A DNA stretch of 64,000 nt, from NCBI GenBank assembly GCA_014607495.2, contig CP053168.1:62001-126000 (forward strand), read 5' to 3'. Source of the stretch: Carposina sasakii (lineage: Eukaryota; Arthropoda; Insecta; Lepidoptera; Carposinidae). Of the stretch, positions 1-10,930 are shown in pieces (position 1 is the stretch's first letter; every line of letters begins with the position of its first letter). The notes beneath the pieces are model-generated. The model did not search any database and was not told where the DNA came from. It worked only from the letters and a program-made list of their open reading frames with translations. Both the position numbers and the translations under genes were made by a program.

Positions 1-1506
1 TTCTTCTTCAGCTTTTTTCAAATTCTTAAAAGGTGAACACGTCAATTCTTCTGAAAACTGAGTTTTTGATTTTCGTTTAGTAGTTTTTTGAGATCGTTGG
101 GAGATAGGTTTTGGCGAAATTACATTTAAAACGTTTTGTAAAATTTTATTTTCACTATTCAACACTTGGGAGCTTGTTGAAGGTTGAGAGTCATCGTATA
201 ATAAATCTGTAGCTGTGACTGTATTTGACTGTGAATTTATTATAGTGGTCTCTTTATTCATCTCATCAACATTTTCACCTATCAAATTATGCTGAGGTTC
301 AGTTGAACAAAGTGAAGTGCTTGTCGAAGGAGTCGGTTGAGGCTCAGGTATTTCAGTGACTTGAGAAGGCATATAGTCTTCTTCAGAAAAAATATCTGGG
401 TCAAACGGAATAATCCCAGTAACTTGAAACCCCTTAATAGCCTTCTCTAGAGTTGCAATCCTTGTAAAGGCTTTACCAAATATTTCTACAATATCATAGA
501 CTGTAATCCTTTGAGAAGGATGGTTTATCAGCCATAAATCATACTCTCGGGCATGCTCACTTTTTAATGAACTGTAAATACAACAATCCAACGGCTGTAA
601 TCGATGACTTGTGTGTGGAGGCAACGAAACCATTATTATGTAATTTTCGCGAGCAAAAGTAATGGCTTCTAGAGTTCTATGGCTTGCGTGGTTATCCAAA
701 ATTAATAGAACTTTTCTATTTTCGGTAGGCTTTGCAAACGTCACGAAATGTTCCAGATATTTTATAAAATGTTCTGAATCCATCCATCCACTACCATTTG
801 CGTATCCAACCGATCCTGCTGGACTACCTTTCATTATTGTTGGTGGCATACGTTGTCTAGGGAAGAGGATGAAAGGAGGAATATATTGTCCAGCTGCTGA
901 TATTGCGCAAGTAACAGTTACGTTAAACCCACGCTCGGCACTTACAATTCGACCAACTTGTTTGCGGCCTTTCTTTGCAATAATTTTCATAGGCTTAGGA
1001 ACTGTATTTACTCCTGTCTCATCTGCATTAAATACCTAATCTGGTTGCAAAGAGTATTTATCCATCACAGATTTTAATATGTCATATTTTTTTTTACTTG
1101 AACTCTCTAGCAGCTCTAGCTATACTTGTAGGCTCCGGTTCTCTTATAGATATTTGTGGATTTCGCTTGCGAAAGCCGTTTAACCAATCCTTCCCAGCAA
1201 GTCCTTTAGTTTTATTAAAAGTATGCGAAATCCCCATTTTTTCGGCTAGGTCAAAAGCTAATTTTTGAACGTCACGTGGAGTCAAGCCATAAAATTTACT
1301 CTCTAAATCTAAAATATGATCTACCAGCTCTTTTTCTTGTTCTGGTGAAAAAACTGGTTTAAAATTTTATTATCATTACGAGGGCCGCTGACAAACACAT
1401 TATTTTTAAGTCGTCGTAAAAGACATGTTTTAGGGATTCCCAATCTATTGGATGCAAAATTTGCTGACATTTCTTTAGATTTTACAGCTGAAACTGCTTT
1501 CTCCAT
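1..1506 (-). pseudogene. pogo-like transposase of P1 (HTH_psq, Tc5-type HTH, DDE_1), broken
   Basis: Reading leftward from 1506, a psq-type helix-turn-helix (start MEKAVSAVKSKEMSANFAS) is followed by a CENP-B/Tc5-type HTH (1285-1094, with KGLAGKDWLNGFRKRNPQ). A DDE_1 catalytic domain runs from about 1045 past base 1. Three catalytic Asp positions are visible: NADETG, LLILDNHASH and LQPLD. The DDE frame is open to the window edge and ends in a Ser/Thr-rich tail, as in P2 and P3. Breaks are a frameshift near 1365, a small deletion after the second HTH near 1095 and an in-frame TAG just before NADETG. It is therefore not expected to make a full enzyme. The C-terminus, including any PHD finger, is outside the window. 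Confidence 0.85.
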
Positions 1507-1606
1507 ATCTATTTTGGTCCATTATGGATCTGGCTTTTTTCTTATTATAATTGCGCACCATCTGCAAGAAAGTTAAAATTTAAGAAACCGAATTCACAAA
1601 ATCAAG

Positions 1607-1683
1607 GTCCAGACTGTTTGGGGGCACATAGGACCTCTGGACCTATGTGCCCCCGAACCGTCTGGACCTTTGTGACCCAAAGA
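1607..1683. repeat. P1 subterminal motif cluster
   Basis: A perfect inverted repeat, GGGGGCACATAGG against CCTATGTGCCCCC (1620-1654), is followed by a further related copy, GTCTGGACCTTTGTGACCC. The outer end at 2010-2045 contains the related string GGGGGGCACAGGGGACC. Repeats of a short motif near transposon ends usually bind the transposase; here that role is inferred. Confidence 0.6.
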
Positions 1684-2109
1684 CAGTAGTTACGAAAAAG
1701 AATACTAGACTAGTTTAGAAAAAAAATTAGGTTAATGCAAATATACACAAAACTATTCTAATATGTTGTAGTTCACTCACAAAATTCATTTTTATGATAA
1801 TTACTTATATTTATGTGTTATTATAAATATATGTTAATGATTTTTTTACAAACTTACCTTTAAAAACAATATTTTATCACTTTTTATATATTTATCAAAG
1901 ACAACACACGTCACCTGTCACTTAATTAACAAATGGCGTCGGAACAGTGTTGCCACCATATTCGCAAATTCATTTTGGTGAGTTTGGTATGATTTAAAGC
2001 AAAAGTCCTCTCTGCCCCTCCGGTCCCCTGTGCCCCCCCTTCCCCTACAAGAAAATATGCAATAGAGCCGTAAATAAAAAACTGACCAACAGCACACCTA
2101 ACAACAATT

Positions 2110-2270
2110 AAGACGTCTTATCAAATGCTATCAAAGAGCGGTATAAGAAACTAAAAAGTTTAAATGAGAAACGCATTATTTTGAAGAATGACATAAATAA
2201 AGAAGATAATATTAACAAATCCAGGATTAAAGTGCAAATAATAAAAGACTGATTAGATATTAATCAAGGT
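2110..2270 (+). pseudogene. Fragment related to the M1 coiled-coil region, opposite orientation
   Basis: In the plus direction this stretch reads LSNAIKERYKKLKSLNEKR and then a lysine/asparagine-rich helix. It matches KKLSNAIIERY at the end of the coiled-coil part of the M1 gene (minus strand, near 5407). It is a short remnant with no start codon, lying just outside the left M1 inverted repeat. It may come from a second, inverted M1 relative. The rest of 2046-2454 holds no gene I can recognise. Confidence 0.5.
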
Positions 2271-2596
2271 TATTTTAGAAAACACATACGTAAGCCAAGT
2301 AAAAACATACTAAAGGTCAACTATGTTACTCAACCTGCCACTCTGTTACTTTTATGTCCCTAAATTTATAAGAGCAAATTTTTAAATTGTATGGAAAACC
2401 GGTACTTGATTTCATATTTTCAATATGTTATGTATATTATACAGATTATTACATGGGCGAATCAACTATTTTCAGTATCGAATCAAAATATTGATAACTG
2501 AAAAAATAAAATTTATGAATTTATAAAGAGCATCGCACTTTCATGAATATAACCAGATATTATAAAACAAAACGTGAGAACTCACCACTTAAAAAT

Positions 2597-2950
2597 GTCC
2601 CTTGGGTAACGTATACGAATTTCGAATAAAACAACACAAAATAAAACATTTTAGGGAATAATTACAACACAAAGAAAATCAACAAATAAGTCTTTTTATA
2701 AAAATATGGGTGTTCATTATGTCTCTTGAGTCACAATGTAACTAATCAGCGTCAATTTTCATTGTAATATTTTTGTCACCGTAATACATAATAAAATAAT
2801 GATGCAGGCTGTATTTTCATCAAGTCTTCTATATTTATCTAAAATTAAAATAAAAAAATAGCATTTTTTATGTAAAAACGAAAGACATAATGCTCGTGGA
2901 ATATGGGGACAATCATGTCACCCAGGAGACAAACCTTGTGACTCAAGAGA
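2597..2950. repeat. M1 left-arm motif repeats
   Basis: Four copies of a 14-bp motif occur: GTCCCTTGGGTAAC (2597-2610), GTCTCTTGAGTCAC (2721-2734), and two in the other orientation, GTCACCCAGGAGAC (2917-2930) and GTGACTCAAGAGA (2938-2950). They lie in the noncoding arm between the left inverted repeat and the gene end at 3280. The right arm carries the same motif. The remaining bases of 2475-3280 are AT-rich with no gene. Confidence 0.6.
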
Positions 2951-3633
2951 TTTTAAATGGTAACTAAGCAAACAATTTTGACATTTATGCTAGTAAAGGA
3001 ACGAAAATAATTATCAAGTCTTAACGATAACAATCAGTCTCAAATTATCTTTTATACTCTTCAATCAACTTACAATATACCTACACTATACCTCTAATCA
3101 CAAAATTCTTTGTAAATTAGTGAAACAAAAAACTAAAATTAAACCTTTGCAAAATAACAACAGATAAATAACTTTTCATTAAGTCAAACAAAATAACGTC
3201 CATTTTTGTACCTTGTGACCATAACAATCAAAATAAGAAAAAATCAAAGAACGTATAAGAGATCACTTTTCAGAAACATCTACATTATTTTTAAATACGT
3301 AATACTGCTGGCCTCGTTACGAGGCTTGTTTAAGTCCAATAATCCTATTTCTTTTAGCACAGAGTTTGTATAGCTACTCAATGGTAAGTCTTCATCGGAA
3401 CTTACAAGATCATCAATGAGTTTCGGGTTTGATAAAATACTTACATTGCTCTTCAATATGGGTTATCAACTCAGGTACATATTCAAGTTTTTCGGCATTC
3501 TCCGCACTAGTATTTGGCTTATTTCTGTCCTGCTTTGGTGTTTCTATTTCAGTCACAAGCCGAAGGGGGTTGTATCCTTTTGGCGACAGACATTCGCAAA
3601 AGCCTCTGCTACAAAAACAGCTTAACTGTCTGT

Positions 3634-4056
3634 CTCTATTGAGGGATCGCCCACCACCGGGCCCTATACCCTCCGCTGACCCTCGGATCTGCCTACTCAT
3701 GATCACGAACACAAGACACTACAGTCATTATTCTATATATATATCATTGGTTTTAGTTGTTAGTTAGTTGGTTCGGTAGATAGAACTAACATGGAAAACT
3801 AATCCTGATGATGCCACGGGTGTTGGCGAAACATATGTCGATTAAAATTTTAATTGGTTTTCGGATTAGCAGCTATGTATTTATGGTTGCATGCTAGGTG
3901 CTTGGATCTGGCTTCTCGTTGCGACTGTAGTGTCTTGTGTTCGTGATCATGAGTAGGCAGATCCGAGGGTCAGCGGAGGGTATAGGGCCCGGTGGTGGGC
4001 GATCCCTCAATAGAGATTTGAACTTCCGAATAGTGACGCCTGATACAATTCAATAT
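3634..4056 (+). mobile_element. Hammerhead-ribozyme element, copy A
   Basis: A 423-bp element is flanked by a perfect 12-bp direct repeat, TTAACTGTCTGT (3622-3633 and 4057-4068). It consists of an inverted arm of about 93 bases (3634-3726), a spacer, a hammerhead motif (3800-3844), the complementary arm (3923-4016) and an outer block containing GAACTTCCGAATAGTGACGC (4017-4056). Removing the element and one repeat copy makes the M1 gene frame continuous (RQL then SCFCSRGF), which proves a secondary insertion. It encodes no protein and must be non-autonomous. Confidence 0.85.
3800..3844 (+). ncRNA. Hammerhead ribozyme motif, intact core (copy A)
   Basis: Stem I is UAAUC/GAUUA, core CUGAUGA (3805-3811), one extra U, stem II GCCA/UGGC with a 7-base loop, and then GAAA. 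Stem III is two pairs closing an AUAU loop, and the cleavage triplet is GUC, so the predicted cut falls between 3839 and 3840. A very short stem III is typical of hammerheads in Penelope-like elements and retrozymes. The extra base between A9 and G10.1 has a precedent in a viroid hammerhead. Activity is inferred from the fold only. Confidence 0.8.
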
Positions 4057-6020
4057 TTAACTGTCTGTATTTAAGTTCTCCTCGACTAGTACTAAATATT
4101 TGGTGGACATCTTTGGTGCCAGGTAGGGGCTGGATCTTTGGTGGTATTTGTTTTGAGATGCTTTCTATATTATCCTTCATCACTGTATAAAATTTTTCTG
4201 CAGATGAAATGTCTTCACCTCTAGCAACTAAATCATCCGCAGTTTAAGATAGCCTCCAATACCATCTGCTGGCCCCTTGCCATGGCCAGCTTCGAAAAAT
4301 GACCAGGTCATTGCTTTAAATCCATGGTCGAATAATACAGTTGACGCTAGGTAAAAGTTTTGTTTTTGCCTGTATTGACTAAAAAGACCATCTGTGAAGA
4401 AGTGTATTAAAGAAATATCAGGATAAGTGCTTCTTATGTCCTTTAGTACTGGATCAAGATGAGCCCATATAGATGCAGGTTGATGATTAGTATTTGGTGA
4501 CACCGTGCAGAATGATTCAACTTTCTTATCATCATGTGTATGAACATATACCACAACTGTATGCAGTGATACTTGTAATCTGGAACCACCAAAGTGATGG
4601 GCTTGAATCTCCAATTTTCGCTAAAATCTGCAACAACCACTGCTTCTGTTCTTGATAATTTATCAATGGCTTGTCTGAAGTTAGTAAATTGGACTTTTAT
4701 GTTATATACGTGTTTTTTTCAATATTTTTAGTTCTTCATTAAATGCATCCAACATCTCTTTAACCGTTCCCTCCTTATCTTGTTTCACATTCTTAAATGC
4801 TTTTGAAGTCTTTCCATCCTTTTTATATGTCTCTTGTACTCTTACCCATTCTTTCCATTATATTTTATTGCTATCTTTGTCAATATTACTTTGAATTTTT
4901 AAGTTGCAACATTTTTTACAAGTTCCATGCATACAGTCTTTTTCCTTTGTATTACAGACAATAACAGTAATCAACTCGCTCATATTGTCAGTATTTATGA
5001 TGAAGCACTTGCTTTATAAGTTGGATTGATGTGGGTTTTGCATAAACACATTTCGCGTCCACTCACAGTAGGTTTCACAACATAATATGGCTTCATTTTA
5101 GTAAAATAGTAATATGAGCATTTTATTTCCGGATTTTCTTGTTTAAATGTTTTATATATGTTTTTTATTGTGTCTAAGAGGAACCTTTTCTGAACTTTAT
5201 GTCCATGGCGTGTTATTGTTTCCTTCTTTCCTGCTATCGGTCTAGAAACATCCTCTCTTTGAAAAAACGTTTCAATGTTTTTCTTTAGTTTAGACACATT
5301 GACTTTTACTTTTATCATCGGCCTGAGTGGCCCTATTATTCCCAAAGACTCATTTATCATTTCTCATATTTTTCAGACTATTCTTTTCCTTACGTATCTT
5401 TATCGTTTAGTACCTCTCTATGATTGCGTTGGATAGCTTTTTGTATTTAGTTGTATCATCAGATTTTCTTTTCTCTTGTTTATTTTCAACTGTTTCTTTT
5501 TTGGTCCTATTGAAACGTTTCTTATATTTCTCATATTTCTTTTTTAGGTTTGCAATTTCTTGCTGTAACCTCAAATTCTCTTTATATAGCTTTGTTCTAT
5601 CTCTTCTAACTTTAGTTCTTCCTTTATCCTTTTTCACATTCCTACTAGTAGCAAGAGAGCTTTGAGGAGTACTAATGCCCGAGATATCAGAATGATCGTT
5701 CTGTTGTGGAGAATTCTGACGTAGGTTTACTTCAGGCACCAATATAGAAGGGGAACTCGGCGATGTTATATCAAGAAGCCTATTCAATTGTGTCTCTCTT
5801 TTGGTGTTAAGTCATTGACAAGTCTCTTTTTATTATGATAGATGTCTCGTTTTTTTTCTTTTATAATCTTCATACTTCTCAGGGTCACGTTTTAGCTTTT
5901 CTTTGTACCGCCTCTATCGTTCTGCTGCTGATAATGGCATGTTTATATAGGTACTGAAACAAAATAGCTAAAGTTATTTATTTAAGTATGAAAAAACTCT
6001 ATATTCTTAACACGCTAAAC

Positions 6021-6088
6021 GCCATGGGGGTCACCGGTGACCTCACCCTTCCTCTATCATAGCGCCATGGGGGTCACCGGTGACCTCA
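6021..6088. repeat. PB1 subterminal repeats, left pair
   Basis: Two direct copies (6022-6046 and 6064-6088) contain CGCCATGGGGG followed by the palindrome GGTCACCGGTGACC. A third copy lies near the other end at 10342-10366. Repeated palindromes just inside the terminal repeats are probable transposase-binding sites. The CCATGGGG part is also conserved. Confidence 0.7.
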
Positions 6089-6481
6089 ACGTATAGTCAT
6101 ATTCAAACTACTTTTTCTCGCCGCCGGCCATACTGACTGTTACTTTATTCGTACTCCGTGACCGGCACGGCGCTGTAGAACTATACTGCGCAGTGGGACA
6201 AACATACCTTGTAAGGAATTGAAAAAATGAAAGATAGCGAAAAAAGTAACCAAAATAAAAATTCAGGATATATAATTCAAATTAGTCTTTATTATTTAAA
6301 CGAAAATTAGCAGTCTTTATTTTTTAATGAAATACAAACATAAAAATCAGTTTTACTGAAAAATAAAATAAAGTTCTCATTAGTAAGCATAATTACAAAC
6401 AACCATTAGAAATAAAAATAATTAGCCATAATATTTGACAAAACATGCTGTAAAAGATGAGATAAGAAACCTTTTATAGCA

Positions 6482-6703
6482 TCAACATATTAGCGATGGA
6501 CATTTTAGACAAAAGTGAGGCTCCCCCTTGCATTGCACACAGTACGTACTCACTTTCTTAGCTTTATTCTTAGCTACTTTATGACCAAATTCCTGTACTG
6601 AATCTTTATAACATTGCACGCAAAAACGACGCGTGTCTCTTACTTTTCCTTCCTTTAATTGGACCGATTTAAGCAAAAATGATTCAGTCCACACTAACCT
6701 CAT
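6482..6703 (-). pseudogene. piggyBac transposase C-terminal cysteine-rich domain (PB1), detached
   Basis: This is the last 65-70 residues of the PB1 transposase: RRFCVQCYKDSV, then TYCVQCKGEPHFCLKCP, the CxxC/CxxC zinc pattern of the piggyBac DNA-binding C-terminus. It is separated from the catalytic part (8611 onward) by the inserted element at 6671-8606. Joining the flanks across an ATTT duplication restores the frame after KHVLK. As it stands it has no start of its own in context and would not be attached to the enzyme. Confidence 0.85.
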
Positions 6704-8606
6704 TTCGAGATAATAGAGTTTAAAGTTTATTTCGGTATTTCTCTGGCTTTGTAGTTCTAAATGTTATGTTTTTAATTTTATGTTATTCTAAGTGTTCTAA
6801 ACTAATTTACATGCATGTATTTAGTAAATAAATTTTAATAGTTTCGTAGATATTCAAGAAAACTTGCGCGTGGATCATTATTACATAATACATTTTGTAT
6901 GGAATTAGCTGTGTAGGCTGCGGAAAGAAAAATGCAAAAATGTTCCAAACTATGACAAAAATAAAAGCTTAAAAATGTTTATTATTTTTATTTTATTTAA
7001 AAAAACACAAATGTTACCCTACTCCTCATCCAAATCAAAGTCGGGTTCATCACAATAACCATCTATATCGTCTATTATTGCATCGTCTCCCTTCAGTTTT
7101 TTATAATAACCAATGCAATCATTTGGTATGAGATGGAATAACGATTTCAAATCGTTTAACTTCTTTTTGTTAATCAGTTTTCCTGAAGGCCATAATTCTT
7201 GCAAATCTTCTTCTATGACACCCAAATCAACACCTTTTAATTTCTTTTTAATATTCAGTTCTTTGTAGTCCTCATTAAAGGAAGTTCTCATGAACAAAGA
7301 ATGTTGAGTCTTTTTTGTGATTAAAATTTCTTTTGTTTTGAGCCAGTTTACTTTGCTCTTATCATTAAATATTTTTCTATTAACTATTTTCTTTTCTAGA
7401 ATTTGAGATCCAACAAAATCACAACTTTCCATTTTATGGACCTGTAAAGGATTTTTGTTTTTGCATTGTTTCATAATGGCAATATAATCATCCACGGAGT
7501 ATATCCTTTCATATTGCTTGAGTCGAGTCTCAATTTTAGCGAAGTCGTTGTCATTTGGTAGGAAAGTGTGTCCTGATTCTAGGTAACGGAAGCTGATTGT
7601 CTCGAGAGTGGGGTGTCTATTTAATAAAGCCTTTAAAATCAAAACGATTTTGATATTCCTGTTTTGCCCTCCGCAACAGTCACTCCACAAAATCATTTTT
7701 TTACTGTAGGAGGTAGCACGCACTTAATATATTTCCTCAAACATGAACCCACTTCTTGGGCCCCTCTGCCTGCCTCGCCTTCAGCCCAAACAAAACAATT
7801 CCCAACACCGTTGGAAGCCGAGTGTATACCGCAGTTGTATACCCATAACTGCCTTTTGTAGAAAACTATATTGGTCGGTATTCTAGGTAAAGGCAAGGTT
7901 TTCTCCAAATCGTAAGTCAGACATTCAGTTTCTTCACAAGTTTTAGCCTGTTCAAAATCTTCCTTCAGCTTCTTCCTTAAATCTTCGGCAATTTTTTGGT
8001 GTTCTTCTTTTTCTCTTTGGGCATTTGCTCTTTCAGCTGAGGTAGTAGAATTTTTCAATGTCATTTCATAAAGATCACATTTGTTACACGTGTCTTTCTT
8101 AAGGCTCTTGCACCTCAAATTGAATTTTTGTACAAAAATATGTCTAACAACATTGAAGGATGGACATTTTTCATCTTTTCCAAATTCTTTTTCGAATTCT
8201 ATTTTGAACAATTCGTAGATTTTTGGTACCGTCATTCCTGGCTGCAGATATAAAGCATCGCTGTTCTTTTCTCTACGATAATGTGACTCGTATTTTGGCA
8301 ACCTTTTGATAACATCGATAATAAGCTCAATATGTCTTTGTGGCGTTTTATTCCATCCGCCTGCTGTTTCTCCTCTTTTATCTTTTATTTCTCTGTCATT
8401 GCGTTTTTTTCGAAGACTGACAGTAACTTTTTGAGGTGTTATTTGCAGAGTTCTACAAAACATGTCTCGACAAACAGGTATATTGCCAAGTGTATACGTG
8501 CGAATAAATTCGCGAGGTTTCCTCTTCGACGGGGAGCATAATGTAACGTAACTTCGTTTCTTTTTGCTTTCTGTAATGTTAGATGTTATGTACAAAATCT
8601 AAAATT
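6671..8606 (-). mobile_element. DUF7869-like transposable element inserted in PB1
   Basis: The insertion interrupts the piggyBac reading frame, and ATTT is present at both junctions (6667-6670 and 8607-8610), consistent with a 4-bp target copy. It contains one gene (7019-8595). I see no convincing terminal inverted repeat, so the boundary is set by the host frame alone. 6704-7018 is AT-rich noncoding sequence with a possible polyadenylation context and no gene. Confidence 0.6.
7019..8595 (-). pseudogene. DUF7869-like putative transposase with one frameshift
   Basis: The N-terminal half includes HIELIIDVIKRLPKYESHY, a Cys cluster (CKSLKKDTCNKCDLY) and a coiled coil. The C-terminal half has a predicted RNase H-like core: LPRIPTNIVFYKRQLWVYN, then ILWSDCCGGQNRN and YLESGHTFLPNDNDFAKIE. 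I recall this pattern as DUF7869 in animal transposon-derived proteins; the assignment is from memory. The two halves are in different frames, joined at a run of seven A (near 7695). A single-base change there would give one protein of about 520 residues. Confidence 0.7.
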
Positions 8607-8610
8607 ATTT

Positions 8611-10174
8611 TAGAACATGCTTGAGTCTTTTAGGTCTTTCATTGATAATTATTTCTTGGGAATCTGCTGGCCGAGTCAAATAATTTATGAGAGCCCTCCT
8701 AAAGTCGACAATTGAAGATTTGCTCTGCTTATTTTCATTGTACATGACCCAAGCATTTACAACTGCCGTATTTAGAAGTAGTTCTATTGCCAATTTTCTA
8801 TACCATTTTACGGTTTTCCGCAATGGCGAAGAATAGGCACCCATCTGGTCACTCATGTCTACAGACCCTTTCGATTTATTATAATCCAAAATAACTTTTG
8901 GTTTACGAATCTGTTTGCCTTTTTTCACCACCACAGCAATTTTGTCGGAATGCTTTGTCGACAGCATAAGCACGTCCCTCTTATCTTTCCATTTAAGCAC
9001 TGTTACTCCATCTTCATTCTCCATAGCCATTGTTTCACCTTTTTGCAGTTTCGAATCAACAACAGCCTTAGGTAATCCTCTTCTGTTTTTTCGCAATGTG
9101 CCAATTAAATGGGTTTGCTTCTCCAATAACCGATAAGCCAGTTGCAAGCTAGTGTACCAATTATCAGTTACTAGCGTGTGTCCTTTGTCAAATATATTTT
9201 CACATAGTGCCATCACCACATTTGTTGGCGTAGTATTTATTGCGTCAATGTTTTTCCCACTATACAAATTAAGTTTGCAAGTATATCCGGGAACAGTACA
9301 TAACTTAAATAGCTTCATGCCATACTTGTGTCGCTTACTTTTATTGTATTGCCTGAATATTATTCGACCTCTGAAAGGTACTTGGCTTTCATCCACACAA
9401 ACATCTTCTTTAGGCGAATAATATTTCTGGAAAGTAGCATTGAGAGCATCGATTAAAGGTCTTATTTTGGCAATACGATCGTTTCTGTCGACAGATAAAT
9501 TGTCGCTAAACTGTAGGTATTGCAGTAGTAACTCGAAGCGGTTCCTACTCATAACGGTGGCTGGAAAAGTTTGTCCAAGTATCTTGTCTTTGCTCCAATA
9601 ATAAGCTAATTTCGGCAGCTTTACTTCGCCCATAAACAAGACCAGCCCAAGAAACTGTTTTATTTCTGTCTTGTTTGTTGGCTTCCATGAATGAGACCTT
9701 GATCCAGGCTTTGTTTGCCTGGCTGTGATGTTTTGACTTGCGAACAAATTTGTCTGCTCAGCAATCATTTCAATAATTTCTTCAGGCACCAATAGATCAT
9801 AATACTGGTCAGGGCCAGCTTCTTTCAGCAAATTAGAATATGGAGGTTTCATACCCTCGAACTCGGTGAAAGGAATCACTGATGGCTGTCGTCTTTTTGG
9901 CCTCGACCATTTTGAGGAAATACGGTCATTTTGCGATATATTGGCGGCAACAAAATTTTCAGCCGACTCACTGTCACTATCACTATCACTTGCGATAACC
10001 AAACGTCTTTTCTTTTTCGGTAATTACATGGGTTCACTATCCGATTCTACGAGAGCGTCATTGTTTATAGAAGCGATCGAAAAAGAAATTTCTAACGCGT
10101 TGATTTGCTTCCATTCATCCTGCGTAAATTCGAAGTCCTCCATAGCTAAATCCATATCTAAAGGCTCGCACATT
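8611..10174 (-). pseudogene. piggyBac transposase, N-terminal and catalytic part (PB1)
   Basis: The original start is probably ATG at 10174 (MCEPLDMD, an acidic N-terminus), with an in-frame TAA at 10024-10026. The frame is then open for about 465 residues. It holds the DDE_Tnp_1_7 domain with the three Asp motifs CVDESQVPFRGR, TDNWYTS and SVDMSDQMGAY, so the catalytic residues are intact. With the detached C-terminal domain the total would be near 590 residues, the usual piggyBac length. Defects are the early stop and the loss of the C-terminal zinc domain through insertion at KHVLK. An N-truncated product could start only at a later Met (about residue 50 of the open part). Confidence 0.9.
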
Positions 10175-10341
10175 AACTATTCAATAAGAAAATGATGACA
10201 GCTAAGATAGTAGGAACGTAATTGATCTAGTAACACACGTTCTATCACCGTAAGCGCGAGCGCACTACTGGTGTAGCGGGTGGCCGGCGGGGTGGCCGGC
10301 GCGGCGCCGGGTACCGGAAAATATATTTTCTGTATTTGTGC

Positions 10342-10366
10342 GCCATGGGGTGCACCGGTGACCTCA
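10342..10366. repeat. PB1 subterminal repeat, right copy
   Basis: GCCATGGGGTGCACCGGTGA and the following CCTCA repeat the left pair with two changes; the palindrome reads TGCACCGGTGACC here. It lies 142 bases inside the right TTAA. Confidence 0.65.
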
Positions 10367-10881
10367 GCTATGTATTTGACTGTAACTATGTAACCCATGT
10401 ACAGAATTGAATAAAACTTATTTTCTATACGTATCGTAACATAATAAACAAATTACGACCAAAAGTATTTTTACGATTTTTATTTTTTTTCTATCGGCGT
10501 TTAACGTGTTAAATATCTAAACCTTAAGATGCCTATTACAAATTACATATTATATACTACATTTAAAAAGTACTTCAGTACAAAATATAGTTCATAGCGG
10601 TCTTATTTTATTAAATAAACATAATAAATCACGAGTGGCGCTATATGCGCGAGTGAAGTTGTGATAGCTCTCTTAATAGATAAAATGTTTATAGCATTAT
10701 CGGGCACACAAAAGTGCCAGTGCAAAAGGGGTATTTTACGTATTTTTTTTTCTATTTATACACCTACGCAGCAAACTAATAAGATATCTACAATGAACAT
10801 AAGTTCTATGTTAAGTATTTGATAACAAAACGTAGTTTAATTTGTTACAGAAGTAAAAAATTCTCTTCAGTCACTAAAATT

Positions 10882-10930
10882 TTCCCTTGGGTCACGATTT
10901 TTGTGACCCAATGGACACGTGACTCCGGAG
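10882..10930. repeat. M1 right-arm motif repeats
   Basis: TTCCCTTGGGTCAC (10882-10895), its inverse GTGACCCAATGGAC (10903-10916) and the partial GTGACTCCGGAG (10919-10930) repeat the left-arm motif. The rest of 10513-11655 is the M1 right arm. It is AT-rich, has no open gene and contains a run of short palindromes near 10640 (GCGCTATATGCGC). Confidence 0.6.

Larger units (their letters stand above)
1..2045 (-). mobile_element. pogo/Tigger-like DNA transposon P1, left part outside window
   Basis: The transposase reads on the minus strand. The element's 5' end lies at 2045, where the outward sequence GGGGAAGGGGGGGCAC is flanked by a TA dinucleotide (2046-2047), the target typical of pogo elements. 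The first 16 terminal bases match those of P2 at 11794, so P1 and P2 belong to one lineage. The 5' noncoding arm (1507-2045) holds an inverted repeat (1620-1654) and G-rich motifs but no gene. The other end is beyond base 1. Confidence 0.8.
3280..5940 (-). pseudogene. M1 transposase-like gene, broken
   Basis: The likely start is ATG at 5940 (MPLSAAER, then a basic KRDPEKYEDYKRK helix). It is followed by a Ser-rich linker and a strong coiled coil (5650-5410). Next come a basic region with a Cys/His cluster (5360-4900, including CMHGTCKKC) and a putative RNase H-like core with FTDGLFSQYRQKQNF and EAGHGKGPADGIGG (4614-4235). The C-terminal part has CFCSRGFCEC (about 3620-3590) and an acidic tail ending at TAG 3280. 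I recall this architecture from many insect genomes as unnamed transposon-like proteins; no Pfam name is claimed. Breaks include stops near 5917 and 5400-5360, several between 4900 and 4640, one frameshift near 4240 and one near 3425, plus the hammerhead element at 3634-4056. Confidence 0.65.
6011..10508 (-). mobile_element. piggyBac-type transposon PB1
   Basis: TTAA target copies lie at 6007-6010 and 10509-10512. The inverted ends are CACGCTAAACGCC on the left and, read inward, CACGTTAAACGCC on the right. The element holds a piggyBac transposase on the minus strand, split by a DUF7869-like insertion. It sits in the promoter side of M1, 67 bases upstream of the M1 start codon. The right noncoding part (10175-10508) includes a GC-rich stretch at 10250-10310. 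Confidence 0.9.

Noticed and set aside
662..1039. Plus-strand open frame of 125 codons
   Set aside because: It lies opposite the DDE domain of the P1 transposase and has no recognisable protein features.
3416..3767. Two plus-strand open frames near the hammerhead element
   Set aside because: They are antisense to the M1 C-terminus and run into the element arm; no domain.
8915..9421. Plus-strand open frames of 73 and 89 codons
   Set aside because: Antisense to the well-supported piggyBac catalytic domain.
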